61,994 nt of DNA, from positions 1-61,994 of the forward strand of contig CAIVQA010000019.1 in the NCBI GenBank assembly GCA_903907935.1, written 5' to 3'. The position numbers and the translations under genes were made by a program. This document shows positions 46,293-57,256 of this stretch, one piece after another. Source of the DNA: an uncultured Francisellaceae bacterium (GTDB lineage Bacteria > Pseudomonadota > Gammaproteobacteria > UBA6186 > Azoamicaceae). Numbering within the stretch: position 1 is the first letter of the stretch; the number at the start of each line of letters is the position of its first letter. The notes below the pieces were generated by a model. That model did no database searches and was not told where the DNA came from. It saw only the letters and a list, made by a program, of their open reading frames with translations.

Positions 46293-48686
46293 CTATACTA
46301 TTTTGTTTCTCATTTTATGTGGTGTGTTATTTTCAGGTTCCTCAATTTCTTCAATATTAGCTTGGTTAAAAGGTAATATTAAATCAAATTCACCCATTAG
46401 CATCATTGGGCTAATTTTTCTATCACCAAATATTAAAGAATTTTTAATACATATCGCAAGTTTCCGGAGATCTTCTTGTTCTAGATTATCATTTAAAAAA
46501 CCATAGATGAAATGTAAGCCATATTCTTTTAATTTTTGCGGTATTAGTTGGGCATTATGTGGTCCTGGTAAGCTATCATTAATGTTATCGATAAAATATT
46601 TTTTATAATCTTCGTATGCCTTAATTTTAGCTTTTTCTGGAATAAGAGTTAAGGTAACTGTTGATATTTGGTGGTTTTGTATTCTATAAGTATTTAAAAT
46701 ATGAATATGAGCTAATAATTCTTTGGGAAAGTCTAACTCTCCTTTTGATTCATTAAAAAAATCAACTAAATTTGTAAAAGTCATATAATACACTTTTTGC
46801 ATAATATACTTATGTAAAGTTAAGCTATTTTCTTCAGCTAAGCTACAAGCATCTTGCCAACTTTTATGTTTTTTCAAAAAGATTTTTAAAAAACATAGAA
46901 AAACTATACCTAAATGTATAGGTTCTGCAGAAGAGGAAAAACTACAATTTCCTTTAAATTGTGGCAACATGGGAATTTGGTGTAATGGTCGTAAATTTAA
47001 TTGTTCTCTTAACGTGTTGTAAGCTTTTGATGATATAGAAATTTCTTTACTAGCGATTAATTCGCGTATAATTCTTTTTTTAGCATCAAGATTATTAATC
47101 TGTAGTATATCAATTCCAGATAATTCACCTAAAAGAGATCTTCCTCTATCTGAAAATAAAACTATATTTTTCCAAAAAATTGCGCTTACAGCATGCCCTG
47201 CCATATGGTTTTCATCATATAAATGAACATCTATAGCAATAATTTGATCAGCTTGTAATCTGTCTTCTAACCATTTAGAACTATTTTCTCGATCAAATAA
47301 AATGGCAGATTCAAGATTTTCAATCAATTCTTTTTTTATATCGTATATTATTGGATCAGTATATTTAATTGTAATTTCCAAGTATTTTCTTCTTAGATAG
47401 CCTAACATTGTGTTACCATATGCTCCTTCCCATTCTAAACGGAAATCATTTATTTTAATGTTATCTAATAGTACGGAAAAAACATGTCCAGCAATATAAC
47501 TATGCCAAATTGCTTGCATAATTTTATACAGAGTATGGTAGGATTTAGAATCACTTTTAGTTGGTAAAAGCTCTGGTTTTTCAGCGACATTATAATGTTT
47601 AGCTAAATATTCTATAAGTAGCTCATATGTTTGAATTTTAACAGTCTTTTTGTTAGCTAGAATTCGAATAGAAGCAAATAATACGTCTGCATTTTGTTCG
47701 GAAATAGTTTCTATTCTAGGATCTATAGCATCTGCAGCTTCTATATTTAATTGTTTATAGCATTTGTTTTTAAATTCTTCATTTTGTTTGGATGTCTTTA
47801 AAGATTTAAATTTTGGTATACTATGATGATCCAAGTAGTAATTAATAAACCATCTTTTTATCGCTTTATCATGATTTGTTTCTAAATATCTAAAAATAGT
47901 ATATAGATCTTTTGATTTCAAGAATCTTAAGCAAACTAAGATTTCTTTGGTTCTTTTATCTATATAAAGTTTATTTAAAAAAGTTGCAGCATCATTTATT
48001 ATGTTAGCAAAGGTTTCTGCATCGTTAGTAAGAAATGCATCTTCTAAAATTTCGATGCCTTCTAGTGTTGCTTCATGTATTTTGGTTAAATTTTGTTCTT
48101 GCTCTTGTAATTTATCTAGTAATTGTTTACTGGAATTTAAATTGTTAAATCTTTTTGCTGTAATTTCGTAAGCTTTACGTAAAAATTCATAAATTTTTTG
48201 ATTGGCAGTATTAGTCATTTTATATTGTAAAATATAGTCATAAGCTTTATACATTTCGCGGATATTATGTCTTGATAATAGATGTGCCTCTTTAGGGGTT
48301 AATGGGTAATATTCTTCTTGTTGATCTAAAAAACAATCTTTTTTCATTTCAGATGCTATTCTTGTTAGATTGTTAATGCATTCAATAACTGCTTCTGTAA
48401 AGGTAACCGGATCCAAAATTTGTAAAGTATCAACAAATAGTTCTTCAAACTCATATACCATTAGTTTTTTTTGAATAGTGTTTAGTGTTGTGTTGATAAA
48501 ACTAATCTCACTGAATAAAGATGTTTTTTGGTCTAAAAGAATGTCTGTTTTATTAAATAATAATTTAATTTGTGCTAGATCTTCTGGAAACAAGTTGTCT
48601 CTGATCCTTGTTTCCAAAGAGCATGTATACTCTGTTAAAGCTAATCTATAAATTTCATTTTTTTTATTAAGATGTAATAACAACAT
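46293..48686 (-). CDS. Large unknown helical protein with CE-clan-like cysteine protease motif
   Basis: 797 residues. The N-terminal half is alpha-helical. About residues 225-320 hold a module that begins DAETFANIINDAATFL and ends FKNKCYKQL, related to modules in the upstream neighbour. Then GHAVSAIFWKNIVLFSDRG gives His498 and Asp513, and PQFKGNCSFSSS gives Gln576 and Cys581. The order and spacing resemble CE-clan enzymes (Ulp1: His514, Asp531, Gln574, Cys580, from family knowledge). No signal peptide. It starts at the last base of the upstream gene's stop. A secreted protease or acetyltransferase is inferred, not shown. Confidence 0.75.
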   Translation of the reverse strand: MLLLHLNKKNEIYRLALTEYTCSLETRIRDNLFPEDLAQIKLLFNKTDILLDQKTSLFSEISFINTTLNTIQKKLMVYEFEELFVDTLQILDPVTFTEAVIECINNLTRIASEMKKDCFLDQQEEYYPLTPKEAHLLSRHNIREMYKAYDYILQYKMTNTANQKIYEFLRKAYEITAKRFNNLNSSKQLLDKLQEQEQNLTKIHEATLEGIEILEDAFLTNDAETFANIINDAATFLNKLYIDKRTKEILVCLRFLKSKDLYTIFRYLETNHDKAIKRWFINYYLDHHSIPKFKSLKTSKQNEEFKNKCYKQLNIEAADAIDPRIETISEQNADVLFASIRILANKKTVKIQTYELLIEYLAKHYNVAEKPELLPTKSDSKSYHTLYKIMQAIWHSYIAGHVFSVLLDNIKINDFRLEWEGAYGNTMLGYLRRKYLEITIKYTDPIIYDIKKELIENLESAILFDRENSSKWLEDRLQADQIIAIDVHLYDENHMAGHAVSAIFWKNIVLFSDRGRSLLGELSGIDILQINNLDAKKRIIRELIASKEISISSKAYNTLREQLNLRPLHQIPMLPQFKGNCSFSSSAEPIHLGIVFLCFLKIFLKKHKSWQDACSLAEENSLTLHKYIMQKVYYMTFTNLVDFFNESKGELDFPKELLAHIHILNTYRIQNHQISTVTLTLIPEKAKIKAYEDYKKYFIDNINDSLPGPHNAQLIPQKLKEYGLHFIYGFLNDNLEQEDLRKLAICIKNSLIFGDRKISPMMLMGEFDLILPFNQANIEEIEEPENNTPHKMRNKIV

Positions 48687-51172
48687 TATGACAAATGTGT
48701 TTGTGTTAAAAATATATTTTGTTGATTATTTGGAGTATTGAAGTAATTACTAATTTCTTCGATAAAGTCTATCCAGTCCGATTTATGTATATTATTTGCA
48801 GAACAATATAGCATATAACTACTCATTACTTTGGCTTCATTTTTAAACCAAAGTTGTAATTTAGAGATATCAGCCTCATTTTCTAATAAGGATAGATTTG
48901 GTTTTGTGAATTCTGGGATATCTTCATTTAATCCTAGAAATTGAAAAACTTCTCTTTTAAATAAAAGACTACTATGTTCTCTTTCTAGAACGCTAAAACA
49001 ATAAAAATAATTATCAGAAAAATCCAAATGTTGTAATAAAAATAATTTAATTAATGATTGTGAATTATGTTTAGAGAACAAATAATCTGCCATAGCAATT
49101 TCTTTATAATTAAAACCTAATAAATAGTAGACTTTGGCTTGCAATTTGTGTTGGTAAGCGTAATTTAAAAGTTTTAAGTCAATATTAACAAGTTCGGCAC
49201 ATTTTTCTGCGTTATTTTTTAATTCAATATAATCTAATAATCTTTTGCGTATAGCTTTATTTTCAATCGTTTTTTGATGATCATTTAATTCTGATAATAG
49301 ACTAGCTTGGTATAATTCTAAAACCGTATCAAATTTTTTTTCAAGTTCTTCTTTACTGAATCTAGTATAATGAGTAATAAACCAACGATGTTCAGTAAAT
49401 AGTGATAAATTATTTAAAGGGTCTAATTCCATGATGTTATCTTTACTAAAACCATTTTTTTTATAAACTTTTATGCGAAATTCTGCTGTGTCGACATAAT
49501 AGTCACTTTCAGCATTAGATTTATTCCATAAGCTATTGTGTGAATGATTTTTAACAAAATGCTGTCCATTAGAACTATTTTTACCGTAAAAATACAAGTT
49601 CATTTTTCTTAAAGTTAGATCTATAATAATATTGTCAATTTTTGATTGATTATTGTTTTCAAGCGCATTAAATAAAGAAGAAATTTCTTCGCTATCCTTG
49701 ATTTTTAATAATTTTATAATTTCCACTTGTTTATTTTGCGCAAACAATTCAACGATGCTGTTTTTTAGCATATTTATTAACATTGCATATGTGTTACTAT
49801 CTTTTAACTCATAAGCATCTTGTAACAAAAGATAGGCGTCAACATAAGATGTTATATTATTATCTTCGGTGAACAATTGTATATATACTGCCACTTTAAA
49901 TTTTTGATATTGAGCAAAAGAAATTGCACCATTTTTAGCCATAGTTGGTAAATTCATCATTCTAGAATTTATCAAATACCAAGAAAGTATTTGTTTAAGA
50001 TTTTTTGGGTTGTTTTTTATTATTTCAGCTATTTTTCTACTTCCTTTATATCTTAAGTAAAATAAATTTAAAAATATTAAATCGACAGTTGTTGAACTAA
50101 AAATCACATCAACAAATTGACTAATAAAAGCAGCAAACTGTTTAGCATCTTGTTTGTACATAGTTAAAATACAATGAGCTATAATTTCTTCTGTTAATTT
50201 TTTTAATTTCGGTAGATTTTTCCAAAAAGTCGCTAATATAGTAGGATCTGAACTGATTGTCATTATTTCCCGTTTGAGTTCTGTTAATAAATCATTAAAA
50301 CACTCTGGTTTTGAATGTAATACAATACCATTTAACTTAGTTTTTTTGACATCTAAGTGGTGTTGAGCCAGATGGTGGGTTGCTATATTAGTATATACTT
50401 TAGATTTAAAATCTTCTAATTCTGTAGCGGAAATACCATTATGTTGAGCATAGGATCTTATTTCTTTTGAGGCAAGCAATAAAGGTATTCTAATAAAGTC
50501 ATCATCTTCATTAACTACATCTAACAAGTCTAAGTAATTAGATATATTTAATTTGTTAAATATACTTACAATATATTCTGCCAATAGAGTGAAGTTATTA
50601 GTTAAGAACATATATTCAACACTGTAAAGAAAAACATCTGTTAAATAATTGTTTTTATTTGATTCTGTTAATGCGTTAAATAATTTATTGTTATCAAAAC
50701 CAGATGTTAAATATTTTTTTAACATCTGGTCAAGATTTATTGTTGTCAGTAAATGTTCAGTGTCAATATCAAATTCTTCTTTTAAATATTTATAAACCGC
50801 TCTTTTAAATGGAGAAATACAGCTTATATTTAAGCTATAAATTTGGCATTGTTTATTTAAATCACATTGATTAAAAATGATAGCTGGTAATAATGTATGT
50901 TGCCCATTTTCTAAAATTTTAATTAAATTTAAAGTGGCATTAGCACTTAAATTTAATAGCATGGCTAACCCGCCATAACATTTTTCTTCGTGAATTAATT
51001 TGGCGCATACAATATAATTGTTAATAATACAGGCGAAATTATAGGAATCGTTTTTTGTAAAATAATCGATTAACAATAATTCTATTTCTTTTATTATTAT
51101 TGGAATTCGATCTGAGTTGTTGCTTTTAATTGCTTCTTTTAATGAGTTAAATAATTTTTCTGATTTAGCCAC
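48686..51172 (-). CDS. Large unknown helical-repeat protein
   Basis: 828 residues, nearly all helix. At least three degenerate modules of roughly 90-130 residues can be aligned by eye: about 50-135 (NFACIINNYIV ... FKRAVYKYL), about 195-270 (NFTLLAEYIV ... FKSKVYTNI) and about 345-455 (QFAAFISQFVD ... FKVAVYIQL). Each ends in an FK..VY helix. Residues 560-828 are different and unrecognised. The start is GTG with AAGGA at a 6-base spacer. One-base overlap with the protease-like gene means the two are made together. Effector or scaffold role is inference. Confidence 0.75.
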   Translation of the reverse strand: MAKSEKLFNSLKEAIKSNNSDRIPIIIKEIELLLIDYFTKNDSYNFACIINNYIVCAKLIHEEKCYGGLAMLLNLSANATLNLIKILENGQHTLLPAIIFNQCDLNKQCQIYSLNISCISPFKRAVYKYLKEEFDIDTEHLLTTINLDQMLKKYLTSGFDNNKLFNALTESNKNNYLTDVFLYSVEYMFLTNNFTLLAEYIVSIFNKLNISNYLDLLDVVNEDDDFIRIPLLLASKEIRSYAQHNGISATELEDFKSKVYTNIATHHLAQHHLDVKKTKLNGIVLHSKPECFNDLLTELKREIMTISSDPTILATFWKNLPKLKKLTEEIIAHCILTMYKQDAKQFAAFISQFVDVIFSSTTVDLIFLNLFYLRYKGSRKIAEIIKNNPKNLKQILSWYLINSRMMNLPTMAKNGAISFAQYQKFKVAVYIQLFTEDNNITSYVDAYLLLQDAYELKDSNTYAMLINMLKNSIVELFAQNKQVEIIKLLKIKDSEEISSLFNALENNNQSKIDNIIIDLTLRKMNLYFYGKNSSNGQHFVKNHSHNSLWNKSNAESDYYVDTAEFRIKVYKKNGFSKDNIMELDPLNNLSLFTEHRWFITHYTRFSKEELEKKFDTVLELYQASLLSELNDHQKTIENKAIRKRLLDYIELKNNAEKCAELVNIDLKLLNYAYQHKLQAKVYYLLGFNYKEIAMADYLFSKHNSQSLIKLFLLQHLDFSDNYFYCFSVLEREHSSLLFKREVFQFLGLNEDIPEFTKPNLSLLENEADISKLQLWFKNEAKVMSSYMLYCSANNIHKSDWIDFIEEISNYFNTPNNQQNIFLTQTHLS

Positions 51173-51221
51173 GGGATATCCTTATGCTGCAATGTACTCC
51201 AACTAAGGAACATATTACACA

Positions 51222-52049
51222 TTATTCCAATATATAATTCTTTTCTTTTACTAACAAATCTATTTCTTTTAACGATTGTAATAAACTATACATTTTGTTA
51301 AGTGACAAAGAATTCGGGCCATCACATAACGCTAGATCTGGATTTGGATGGGTTTCTATAAAAATTCCAGCAATACCAACTGCGACCGCTGCTCTTGCTA
51401 AAGTAGGTATAAATTCACTTTGGCCAGCAGATTTATCTCCTAAGCCACTAGGTAGTTGTACCGAATGCCCGGCATCGAAAATTACTGGACAATTAGTTTC
51501 TCGCATAATTACTAAAGAGCGCATATCGGATACTAAATAATTATAACCAAAACTAACTCCTCGTTCGCACACCATAATGTTGTTGTTACCAGTAGATTTA
51601 GCTTTTTCTACTACGTTTTTCATATCCCATGGGGCTAAAAATTGTCCCTTTTTTATATTAACTGGTAAATTAGTTGCTGCTACTTCTAGTATAAAATCTG
51701 TTTGTCTACATAAAAGTGCAGGAGTTTGTAACACATCCACTACTTTTGCTACTTCTTTTAGTGGGGTGTTGGTATGTACATCAGTTAAAATAGGTACTTT
51801 AATTTGTTGTTTTACTTTACTTAGAATATTTAATGCTTGTTCTATTCCTAAACCTTTAAAACCATTTTTAGAGGTTCTATTAGCTTTTTCAAAGGATGAT
51901 TTATAAATAAAATTGATGCCTAATTTATTAGTAACTTCTTGTAAAAATCCAGCAGTATCAATAGCTAATTGTTCGCTTTCTATTACACATGGTCCAGCTA
52001 TTAAAAATAATGGTTTATCTATTCCTACTTCAAAGTTACATAATTTCAT
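51222..52049 (-). CDS. kdsA: 3-deoxy-D-manno-octulosonate 8-phosphate synthase
   Basis: Condenses PEP with arabinose-5-P toward Kdo of lipopolysaccharide. 275 residues, TIM barrel: [30 protein letters not shown], and IFDAGHSVQ. The Cys in AGPC matches the metal-dependent class II enzymes; metal-free class I enzymes have Asn there. The start overlaps the pyrG stop (ATGA), the common pyrG-kdsA pair. Confidence 0.96.
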   Translation of the reverse strand: MKLCNFEVGIDKPLFLIAGPCVIESEQLAIDTAGFLQEVTNKLGINFIYKSSFEKANRTSKNGFKGLGIEQALNILSKVKQQIKVPILTDVHTNTPLKEVAKVVDVLQTPALLCRQTDFILEVAATNLPVNIKKGQFLAPWDMKNVVEKAKSTGNNNIMVCERGVSFGYNYLVSDMRSLVIMRETNCPVIFDAGHSVQLPSGLGDKSAGQSEFIPTLARAAVAVGIAGIFIETHPNPDLALCDGPNSLSLNKMYSLLQSLKEIDLLVKEKNYILE

Positions 52050-53695
52050 TTTTTACACTCCATGGCCGCTTTAATAAAACTATTAAATAATAGGTGACCA
52101 AATTCCGGTTTAGAAGTAAGTTCCGGGTGAAATTGACAACCAATAAACCAAGGATGGGTCGGAATTTCTAATATTTCTACCAAATGATCTATGGAATATC
52201 CAGAAAATAATAATCCTGCTTTAGTTAATTGTTCTAAATATTGTTCGTTTACTTCGTAGCGATGTCTATGTCTTTCAAAAATTTCTTCTTGTTGATAAAT
52301 TTGTTTAATTTTAGAATTGGCATTTAATATGCTTTTTTGTTTTCCTAAACGCATAGTGCCACCTAAATTCATATTATGATTACGTTGTTCGGTTGTGCCA
52401 TTAGCAGTTAACCATTCTGTAACTAGAGCTACAACCGGATGTGTAGTGGTTTGATTAAATTCCGTGCTATTAGCATCTATCCAACCTAATACATTTCTAG
52501 CATATTCAATTACTGCAATTTGTAATCCTAAACAAATTCCTAAAAAAGGAATATTGTTTTTTCTGGCAATTTCGCATGCTTTAATTTTTCCTTCGATTCC
52601 TCTAGTTCCAAAACCACCAGGCACTACAATACCATTAGCAGTTTGTAAAATTTTAAATTGTTCAGAATTAGGATTTTCTAATTCTTCTGAATAGATATTG
52701 ATAATTTTTAATTTTGTTAAGTTATTAATACTGGCGTGAATTAAAGCTTCATTTAACGATTTATAAGCATCATTAAAATTTATATATTTTCCAACTATAG
52801 CAATAGTAACAGAGTTGGTTGATTGTTCAGCAATTTTTAAATTATTAAGAACTTTATGCCAAACAGCCAAATTAGCAATTGGTGCAGTAATTTTTAATTT
52901 TTCTAAAACTATTTTGTCTAAATTTTGGTTTGCTAGTACTATAGGAATAGACAAAATAGTTGGCATATCTGGGCAAGAAATTACCGCTTGTTCTGGTACG
53001 TTAGTGAATAAAGCAATTTTAGCACGATCGTTGTTAGACAACATTTGAGCACTACGACATAATAAAATATCTGGTTGAATACCTATCGATCGTAGCTCTT
53101 TAACCGAGTGTTGAGTAGGTTTAGTTTTAATTTCCCCAGCAGTTATAATATATGGTAATAATGTTAAATGAATGAATAAAGTATTGTCGTAACCATACTC
53201 AATACGCATTTGACGGATAGCTTCTAAAAATGGTTGAGATTCAATATCACCAACTGTACCGCCAATTTCTATAATGCTTACATCAAAGCCTTTACTACCA
53301 TCTATAATTTTTTGTTTAATTTCGTCGGTAACATGAGGTATGATTTGTACCGTTACACCTAAATATTCGCCCTTTCTCTCTTTATTAATTATAGAATCAA
53401 AAATTTGCCCGCTAGTGATATTATTTTTTTTTGTCATTTTAGTATTAATAAATCTTTCATAATGACCCAGATCTAGATCTGTTTCTGCTCCATCATCCGT
53501 TACAAATACTTCGCCGTGTTGTAATGGATTCATGGTTCCCGGATCAATATTTAGATACGGATCAAACTTGATTAAAGTTATTTTTAATCCTCTAGATTCT
53601 AAAATGGCAGCTAGTGATGCTGAAGAAATTCCCTTACCTAACGAGGAGACTACCCCGCCGGTTACGAAAATATATTTGCCAATCTTATTAATCAT
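52046..53695 (-). CDS. pyrG: CTP synthase
   Basis: UTP to CTP with glutamine. 549 residues. The synthase domain has [19 protein letters not shown] and [13 protein letters not shown]. The glutaminase domain has VPGGFGTRG, the nucleophile Cys in [13 protein letters not shown], and CQFHPEL with His-Glu. Length matches the family (545). AAGGA lies 6 bases upstream of the start. Transcribed after tilS on the same strand with kdsA coupled behind. Confidence 0.98.
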   Translation of the reverse strand: MINKIGKYIFVTGGVVSSLGKGISSASLAAILESRGLKITLIKFDPYLNIDPGTMNPLQHGEVFVTDDGAETDLDLGHYERFINTKMTKKNNITSGQIFDSIINKERKGEYLGVTVQIIPHVTDEIKQKIIDGSKGFDVSIIEIGGTVGDIESQPFLEAIRQMRIEYGYDNTLFIHLTLLPYIITAGEIKTKPTQHSVKELRSIGIQPDILLCRSAQMLSNNDRAKIALFTNVPEQAVISCPDMPTILSIPIVLANQNLDKIVLEKLKITAPIANLAVWHKVLNNLKIAEQSTNSVTIAIVGKYINFNDAYKSLNEALIHASINNLTKLKIINIYSEELENPNSEQFKILQTANGIVVPGGFGTRGIEGKIKACEIARKNNIPFLGICLGLQIAVIEYARNVLGWIDANSTEFNQTTTHPVVALVTEWLTANGTTEQRNHNMNLGGTMRLGKQKSILNANSKIKQIYQQEEIFERHRHRYEVNEQYLEQLTKAGLLFSGYSIDHLVEILEIPTHPWFIGCQFHPELTSKPEFGHLLFNSFIKAAMECKK

Positions 53696-53735
53696 AATTT
53701 TTCCTTTTTGTAACTACTCACTCCCCAGTTACTCC

Positions 53736-54950
53736 CTATTTAACCCATAAACCAATAATGGCAATTAATTTTCCTTGTTGGAATACTAAAGGATAATCCT
53801 TGCGCTGCCAAGGTGGAATATCTAAGGTTTGAAATATTTTTTTTGTTTTACTAGTTCCTACTTTATTAATAGAGTCACCAAAATAAATTTCTAAATCATC
53901 TAAAGTTATTTTAAAACTTAATTTTTTTCGTTTTAAATCATTTATTTTTAAAGATTTAGCAGAATATAAATATAATCTATCACGATAACGATAAATTACA
54001 TATTGTCTTAAATTTAATTTTGGTTGTCGATCTACTTTAGCAGAAATTATTTCTGTGTAAATTTTATTTAATTTGACCTGATCTGGAGAGTTAAATCCCT
54101 GATTAGTAATAAATGCCCGTAAAATTTCTGTTTGTAAAAAAAAATCATAAGTTAGTAGTTTTTTTATTGCCAGAATATTTTTAATAATTGGATCTGTATA
54201 ACAGTTTAATAATGCAGTATTTGCATGATTTTTTATAAATTGCTCAACTTGTTGGAAGTGTAATGCTGCACGTCCAATATTATTTATATACTTTGGCCAA
54301 TGAGTTGTTAATTTTGGAAAAATTTCATGTCGTAAGAAATTGCGTGCAAATTTTTGATCATAATTACTATTATCATTTATATAAGATAAATTATGTTGTG
54401 TAGCAAAATTTTCTAATTCTTGACGAGTAAAATTTAATAATGGACGAATTACTGTGATATTATCAATAAAAGATCTAGGATGCATAGCCCCTAAACCAGT
54501 TATCCCAGTTCCTCTTAACAACCTTAAAAATACTGTTTCTGCTTGATCATTTAAGTGATGCGCTAATAATAGAAGATCGTTTGGTTTTAATAATTTTTTC
54601 CAGACTTCTTTTCTACATATTCTTAATGCTGCCTCTAGGCCAAATTCTTTAATATGGTTAGGATCCGCCGTTATTTTTATTGTCTGAAATTTTACTTTTA
54701 AATTATTACAAATTTTTTGGCAATGTTTTTGCCAAAGATCAGCATTTTTATTAATGCTATGGTTAATATGTACTACATGTAATTTATAATTAGGATTATT
54801 AGCAAAGGTTAAATAGCTTAATTCTAATAGTACTCTTGAGTCTAATCCACCACTAAATCCTAACCAAATATTTTTGTTAATATTATAATTTATGCCTAAA
54901 TCTAAACAGGTATTATAAAAATGTTCTTTTGTTAATTGGTTAAACTTCAC
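53736..54950 (-). CDS. tilS: tRNA(Ile)-lysidine synthase
   Basis: Modifies C34 of the CAU-anticodon isoleucine tRNA to lysidine so it reads AUA, which should be frequent in this A+T-rich genome. 404 residues. The P-loop is WLGFSGGLDSRVLLEL. The catalytic region includes LLAHHLNDQAETVFLRLLRGTGITGL, and RNFLRHEIFPKL follows. The C-terminal domain is shorter than in E. coli. The GTG start shares one base with the accA stop. Confidence 0.95.
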   Translation of the reverse strand: MKFNQLTKEHFYNTCLDLGINYNINKNIWLGFSGGLDSRVLLELSYLTFANNPNYKLHVVHINHSINKNADLWQKHCQKICNNLKVKFQTIKITADPNHIKEFGLEAALRICRKEVWKKLLKPNDLLLLAHHLNDQAETVFLRLLRGTGITGLGAMHPRSFIDNITVIRPLLNFTRQELENFATQHNLSYINDNSNYDQKFARNFLRHEIFPKLTTHWPKYINNIGRAALHFQQVEQFIKNHANTALLNCYTDPIIKNILAIKKLLTYDFFLQTEILRAFITNQGFNSPDQVKLNKIYTEIISAKVDRQPKLNLRQYVIYRYRDRLYLYSAKSLKINDLKRKKLSFKITLDDLEIYFGDSINKVGTSKTKKIFQTLDIPPWQRKDYPLVFQQGKLIAIIGLWVK

Positions 54951-55903
54951 TATGATTGACGGCCAAACTTCATAAGACGAGAATATCTATTTTCTATTAA
55001 GGAATCGATGGACCATTTTTCTAGTTGTAATAAATGTGTTATTAAGTGTTCCTTTAATATATTTACCATAGTTGGTATAGAGCGATGTGCACCACCTAAT
55101 GGTTCAGGTATAATTTGATCTATTAATCCTATTTCTAATAAACGATTAGCTGTAATACCCATAACATGGGCTGCTTCTGGAGCTTTATCTGCATTTTTCC
55201 ATAAAATTGCTGCACACCCTTCAGGAGAAATAGTTGCATAATAAGAATACTGCAACATTAAGATCCGATCGCCAACTCCCATGCCTAATGCTCCGCCAGA
55301 ACATCCCTCTCCAATTATTACGCAAATAATTGGTACTTTAAGAGAAGACATTTCTTTTAAATTGTAAGCAATAGCTTGGCTTTGTCCGCGATTTTCTGCT
55401 TCGATACCAGGATAGGCACCAGGCGTATCAATTAAAGTAACAACTGGTAAATTAAATTTTTCAGCTAATTGCATTAATCGTAGTGCTTTGCGGTAGCCCT
55501 CTGGATGTGGCATACCAAAATTTCGAGCTACCTTTTCTTTAGTATCTCGGCCCTTTTGTTGGCCAATAATTACAATGGGAATTTTGTCTAATAAGCCAAT
55601 GCCACCTATTATTGATTTATCGTCAGCAAAATTACGATCCCCATGTATTTCATCAAAATCTTTAATCATAAGGTTAATATAATCGAGAGTATAAGGACGT
55701 TTAGGGTGTCTCGCTAACTGCACTATTTGCCAGCTAGATAAATTTTTAAATATATGCGCGGTTAAATCACGACTTTTTTGTTCTAATCGATCAATTTCTT
55801 CGCTAATGTTGATTTCTGAGTCGTTACCAACTAATCTGAGTTCTTTAATCTTCTCTTCTAACTCAGCAATTGGTTGTTCAAATTCTAAGAAATTTAAATT
55901 CAT
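54950..55903 (-). CDS. accA: Acetyl-CoA carboxylase carboxyltransferase subunit alpha
   Basis: First step of fatty-acid synthesis, with AccD. 317 residues from ATG 55903 ([19 protein letters not shown], the family opening); an upstream in-frame TTG would add nine atypical residues. [43 protein letters not shown] and the oxyanion region [17 protein letters not shown] are intact. It meets tilS by one base and diverges from yggU. Confidence 0.97.
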   Translation of the reverse strand: MNLNFLEFEQPIAELEEKIKELRLVGNDSEINISEEIDRLEQKSRDLTAHIFKNLSSWQIVQLARHPKRPYTLDYINLMIKDFDEIHGDRNFADDKSIIGGIGLLDKIPIVIIGQQKGRDTKEKVARNFGMPHPEGYRKALRLMQLAEKFNLPVVTLIDTPGAYPGIEAENRGQSQAIAYNLKEMSSLKVPIICVIIGEGCSGGALGMGVGDRILMLQYSYYATISPEGCAAILWKNADKAPEAAHVMGITANRLLEIGLIDQIIPEPLGGAHRSIPTMVNILKEHLITHLLQLEKWSIDSLIENRYSRLMKFGRQS

Positions 55904-55944
55904 GGGAGTATTGTAAAAGGTGTGGTGCAATAAGGCAATAAATT

Positions 55945-56226
55945 ATGGATCCTAGTTTATTTACAGTAAATAATGATGGGCTTACTTTTACTGTTAGGGT
56001 TAGTCCAAAAGCAAAACAAGATTGTATTGGAGATATTTTTTTAGATCAAAATAATCAAAAAATTTTAAAAATTTATACTACTGCATTGCCAGAAGATGGT
56101 AAGGCTAACGAAGCTATTATAAAATTGTTGGCCAAAGCTTGGGGTTTAAAAAAAAATCAAATAAAAATTATTTCTGGATTTAAACAACGAAATAAAATTA
56201 TTCGTATAGAGGATCTACGGCTATGA
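55945..56226 (+). CDS. yggU: YggU/DUF167 family protein
   Basis: 93 residues, a small conserved cytoplasmic protein of unknown function. Signature VRVSPKAKQDCIG at the front and PEDGKANEAIIKLLAKAWGL in the middle, then IKIISGFKQRNKIIRI. Divergent from accA with only 41 bases between starts. Confidence 0.93.
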   Translation: MDPSLFTVNNDGLTFTVRVSPKAKQDCIGDIFLDQNNQKILKIYTTALPEDGKANEAIIKLLAKAWGLKKNQIKIISGFKQRNKIIRIEDLRL

Positions 56227-56271
56227 TGCACCTTGTTGCACAAAATAAAGTTACCTTATGAGATAAATAAT

Positions 56272-57069
56272 TTAAGCTCTCAGATTAAGTTTCTTAAAAC
56301 GTGGAAGGTTTGGATTTTTTTCACAAAAGTGAATAGTTTTAAGATTAGATGTTTTTAGCTTGTCTTTAGTAGCCATGAATAAGCATGCTTGTACTTTTTC
56401 ACTATGATAATCATTAATATCATCAGAAAAATTAGACTCAGAAGAACTATCATCTTGAAACATACGGGTGTGGAAAGAATAATTATTTTTAGTAAAAACA
56501 TTTTCTAGTTTTGCTTGAAAGACATCAGTAAGGCAGTCTACCAATGTTGATATATTTTTTTTGTACTTGCTAATGGTAAATGGCATAAATGAACACATAA
56601 GTTTTTTACATTCGCTGATAATAACTAGACTTATTGCGTTAAAATCGTTGCTTAAATCATTTAACGGCTTTTTTTTAAAATCACTTAAATGATTATTAGT
56701 TGAAGATAATGTTTTTTTATGCCACTCGGTTTGTTTACTATCATGGTGTTTTTGAAAAATCTCAATTAATACATTAGTATCATAATCTGTATATGTATAA
56801 ATAAATCCATAAGTAACTTGTAGTGCTTCTCTGGCTTCTTTTTTTAAAGCATCAAGTTCTTTATGGGTATTTTTATCGCTAGAATCCATATGATATAATT
56901 CAAATAGTTCTTTATATTTGGTGAAAATTAGATTTAATCTGTAATAAACACATTCCATGTATTGGATGATTTTATCAGTACCAGTTGTATATGGAAACAA
57001 CCAAGTATAGAGATTTGGGTTTAACAAACTTAAAGTTTCTTTAGTATCCCACCACGGATTAAATGGCAT
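56272..57069 (-). CDS. Unknown protein, effector-like composition
   Basis: 265 residues, helical, with no signal peptide or membrane segment apart from one hydrophobic stretch (about 145-165, ISLVIISECKKLMCSFM). Trp/Phe-rich opening (MPFNPWWDTK), a Ser/Asp-rich acidic segment near 205-220 (DDSSSESNFSDD) and a basic end. I do not recognise the family. It is monocistronic, between yggU and another small unknown gene. The composition resembles other unassigned proteins in this window. Confidence 0.6.
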   Translation of the reverse strand: MPFNPWWDTKETLSLLNPNLYTWLFPYTTGTDKIIQYMECVYYRLNLIFTKYKELFELYHMDSSDKNTHKELDALKKEAREALQVTYGFIYTYTDYDTNVLIEIFQKHHDSKQTEWHKKTLSSTNNHLSDFKKKPLNDLSNDFNAISLVIISECKKLMCSFMPFTISKYKKNISTLVDCLTDVFQAKLENVFTKNNYSFHTRMFQDDSSSESNFSDDINDYHSEKVQACLFMATKDKLKTSNLKTIHFCEKNPNLPRFKKLNLRA

Positions 57070-57256
57070 ATTAGCCCCTAAGTAATAACATTTACAGCTT
57101 TTGCCGTATTGTTATTCCCTGGCAGAAGTATTTTTTCCATTTAAGCTTAAATAGAAGTAAATGTTATATACTAGTTTATTATTAGTCAATACTTATATTT
57201 TAAAAAGTTTATGCTATTCTAAATCTAACAAATTAAACAAAGGGATTTTACTATCA

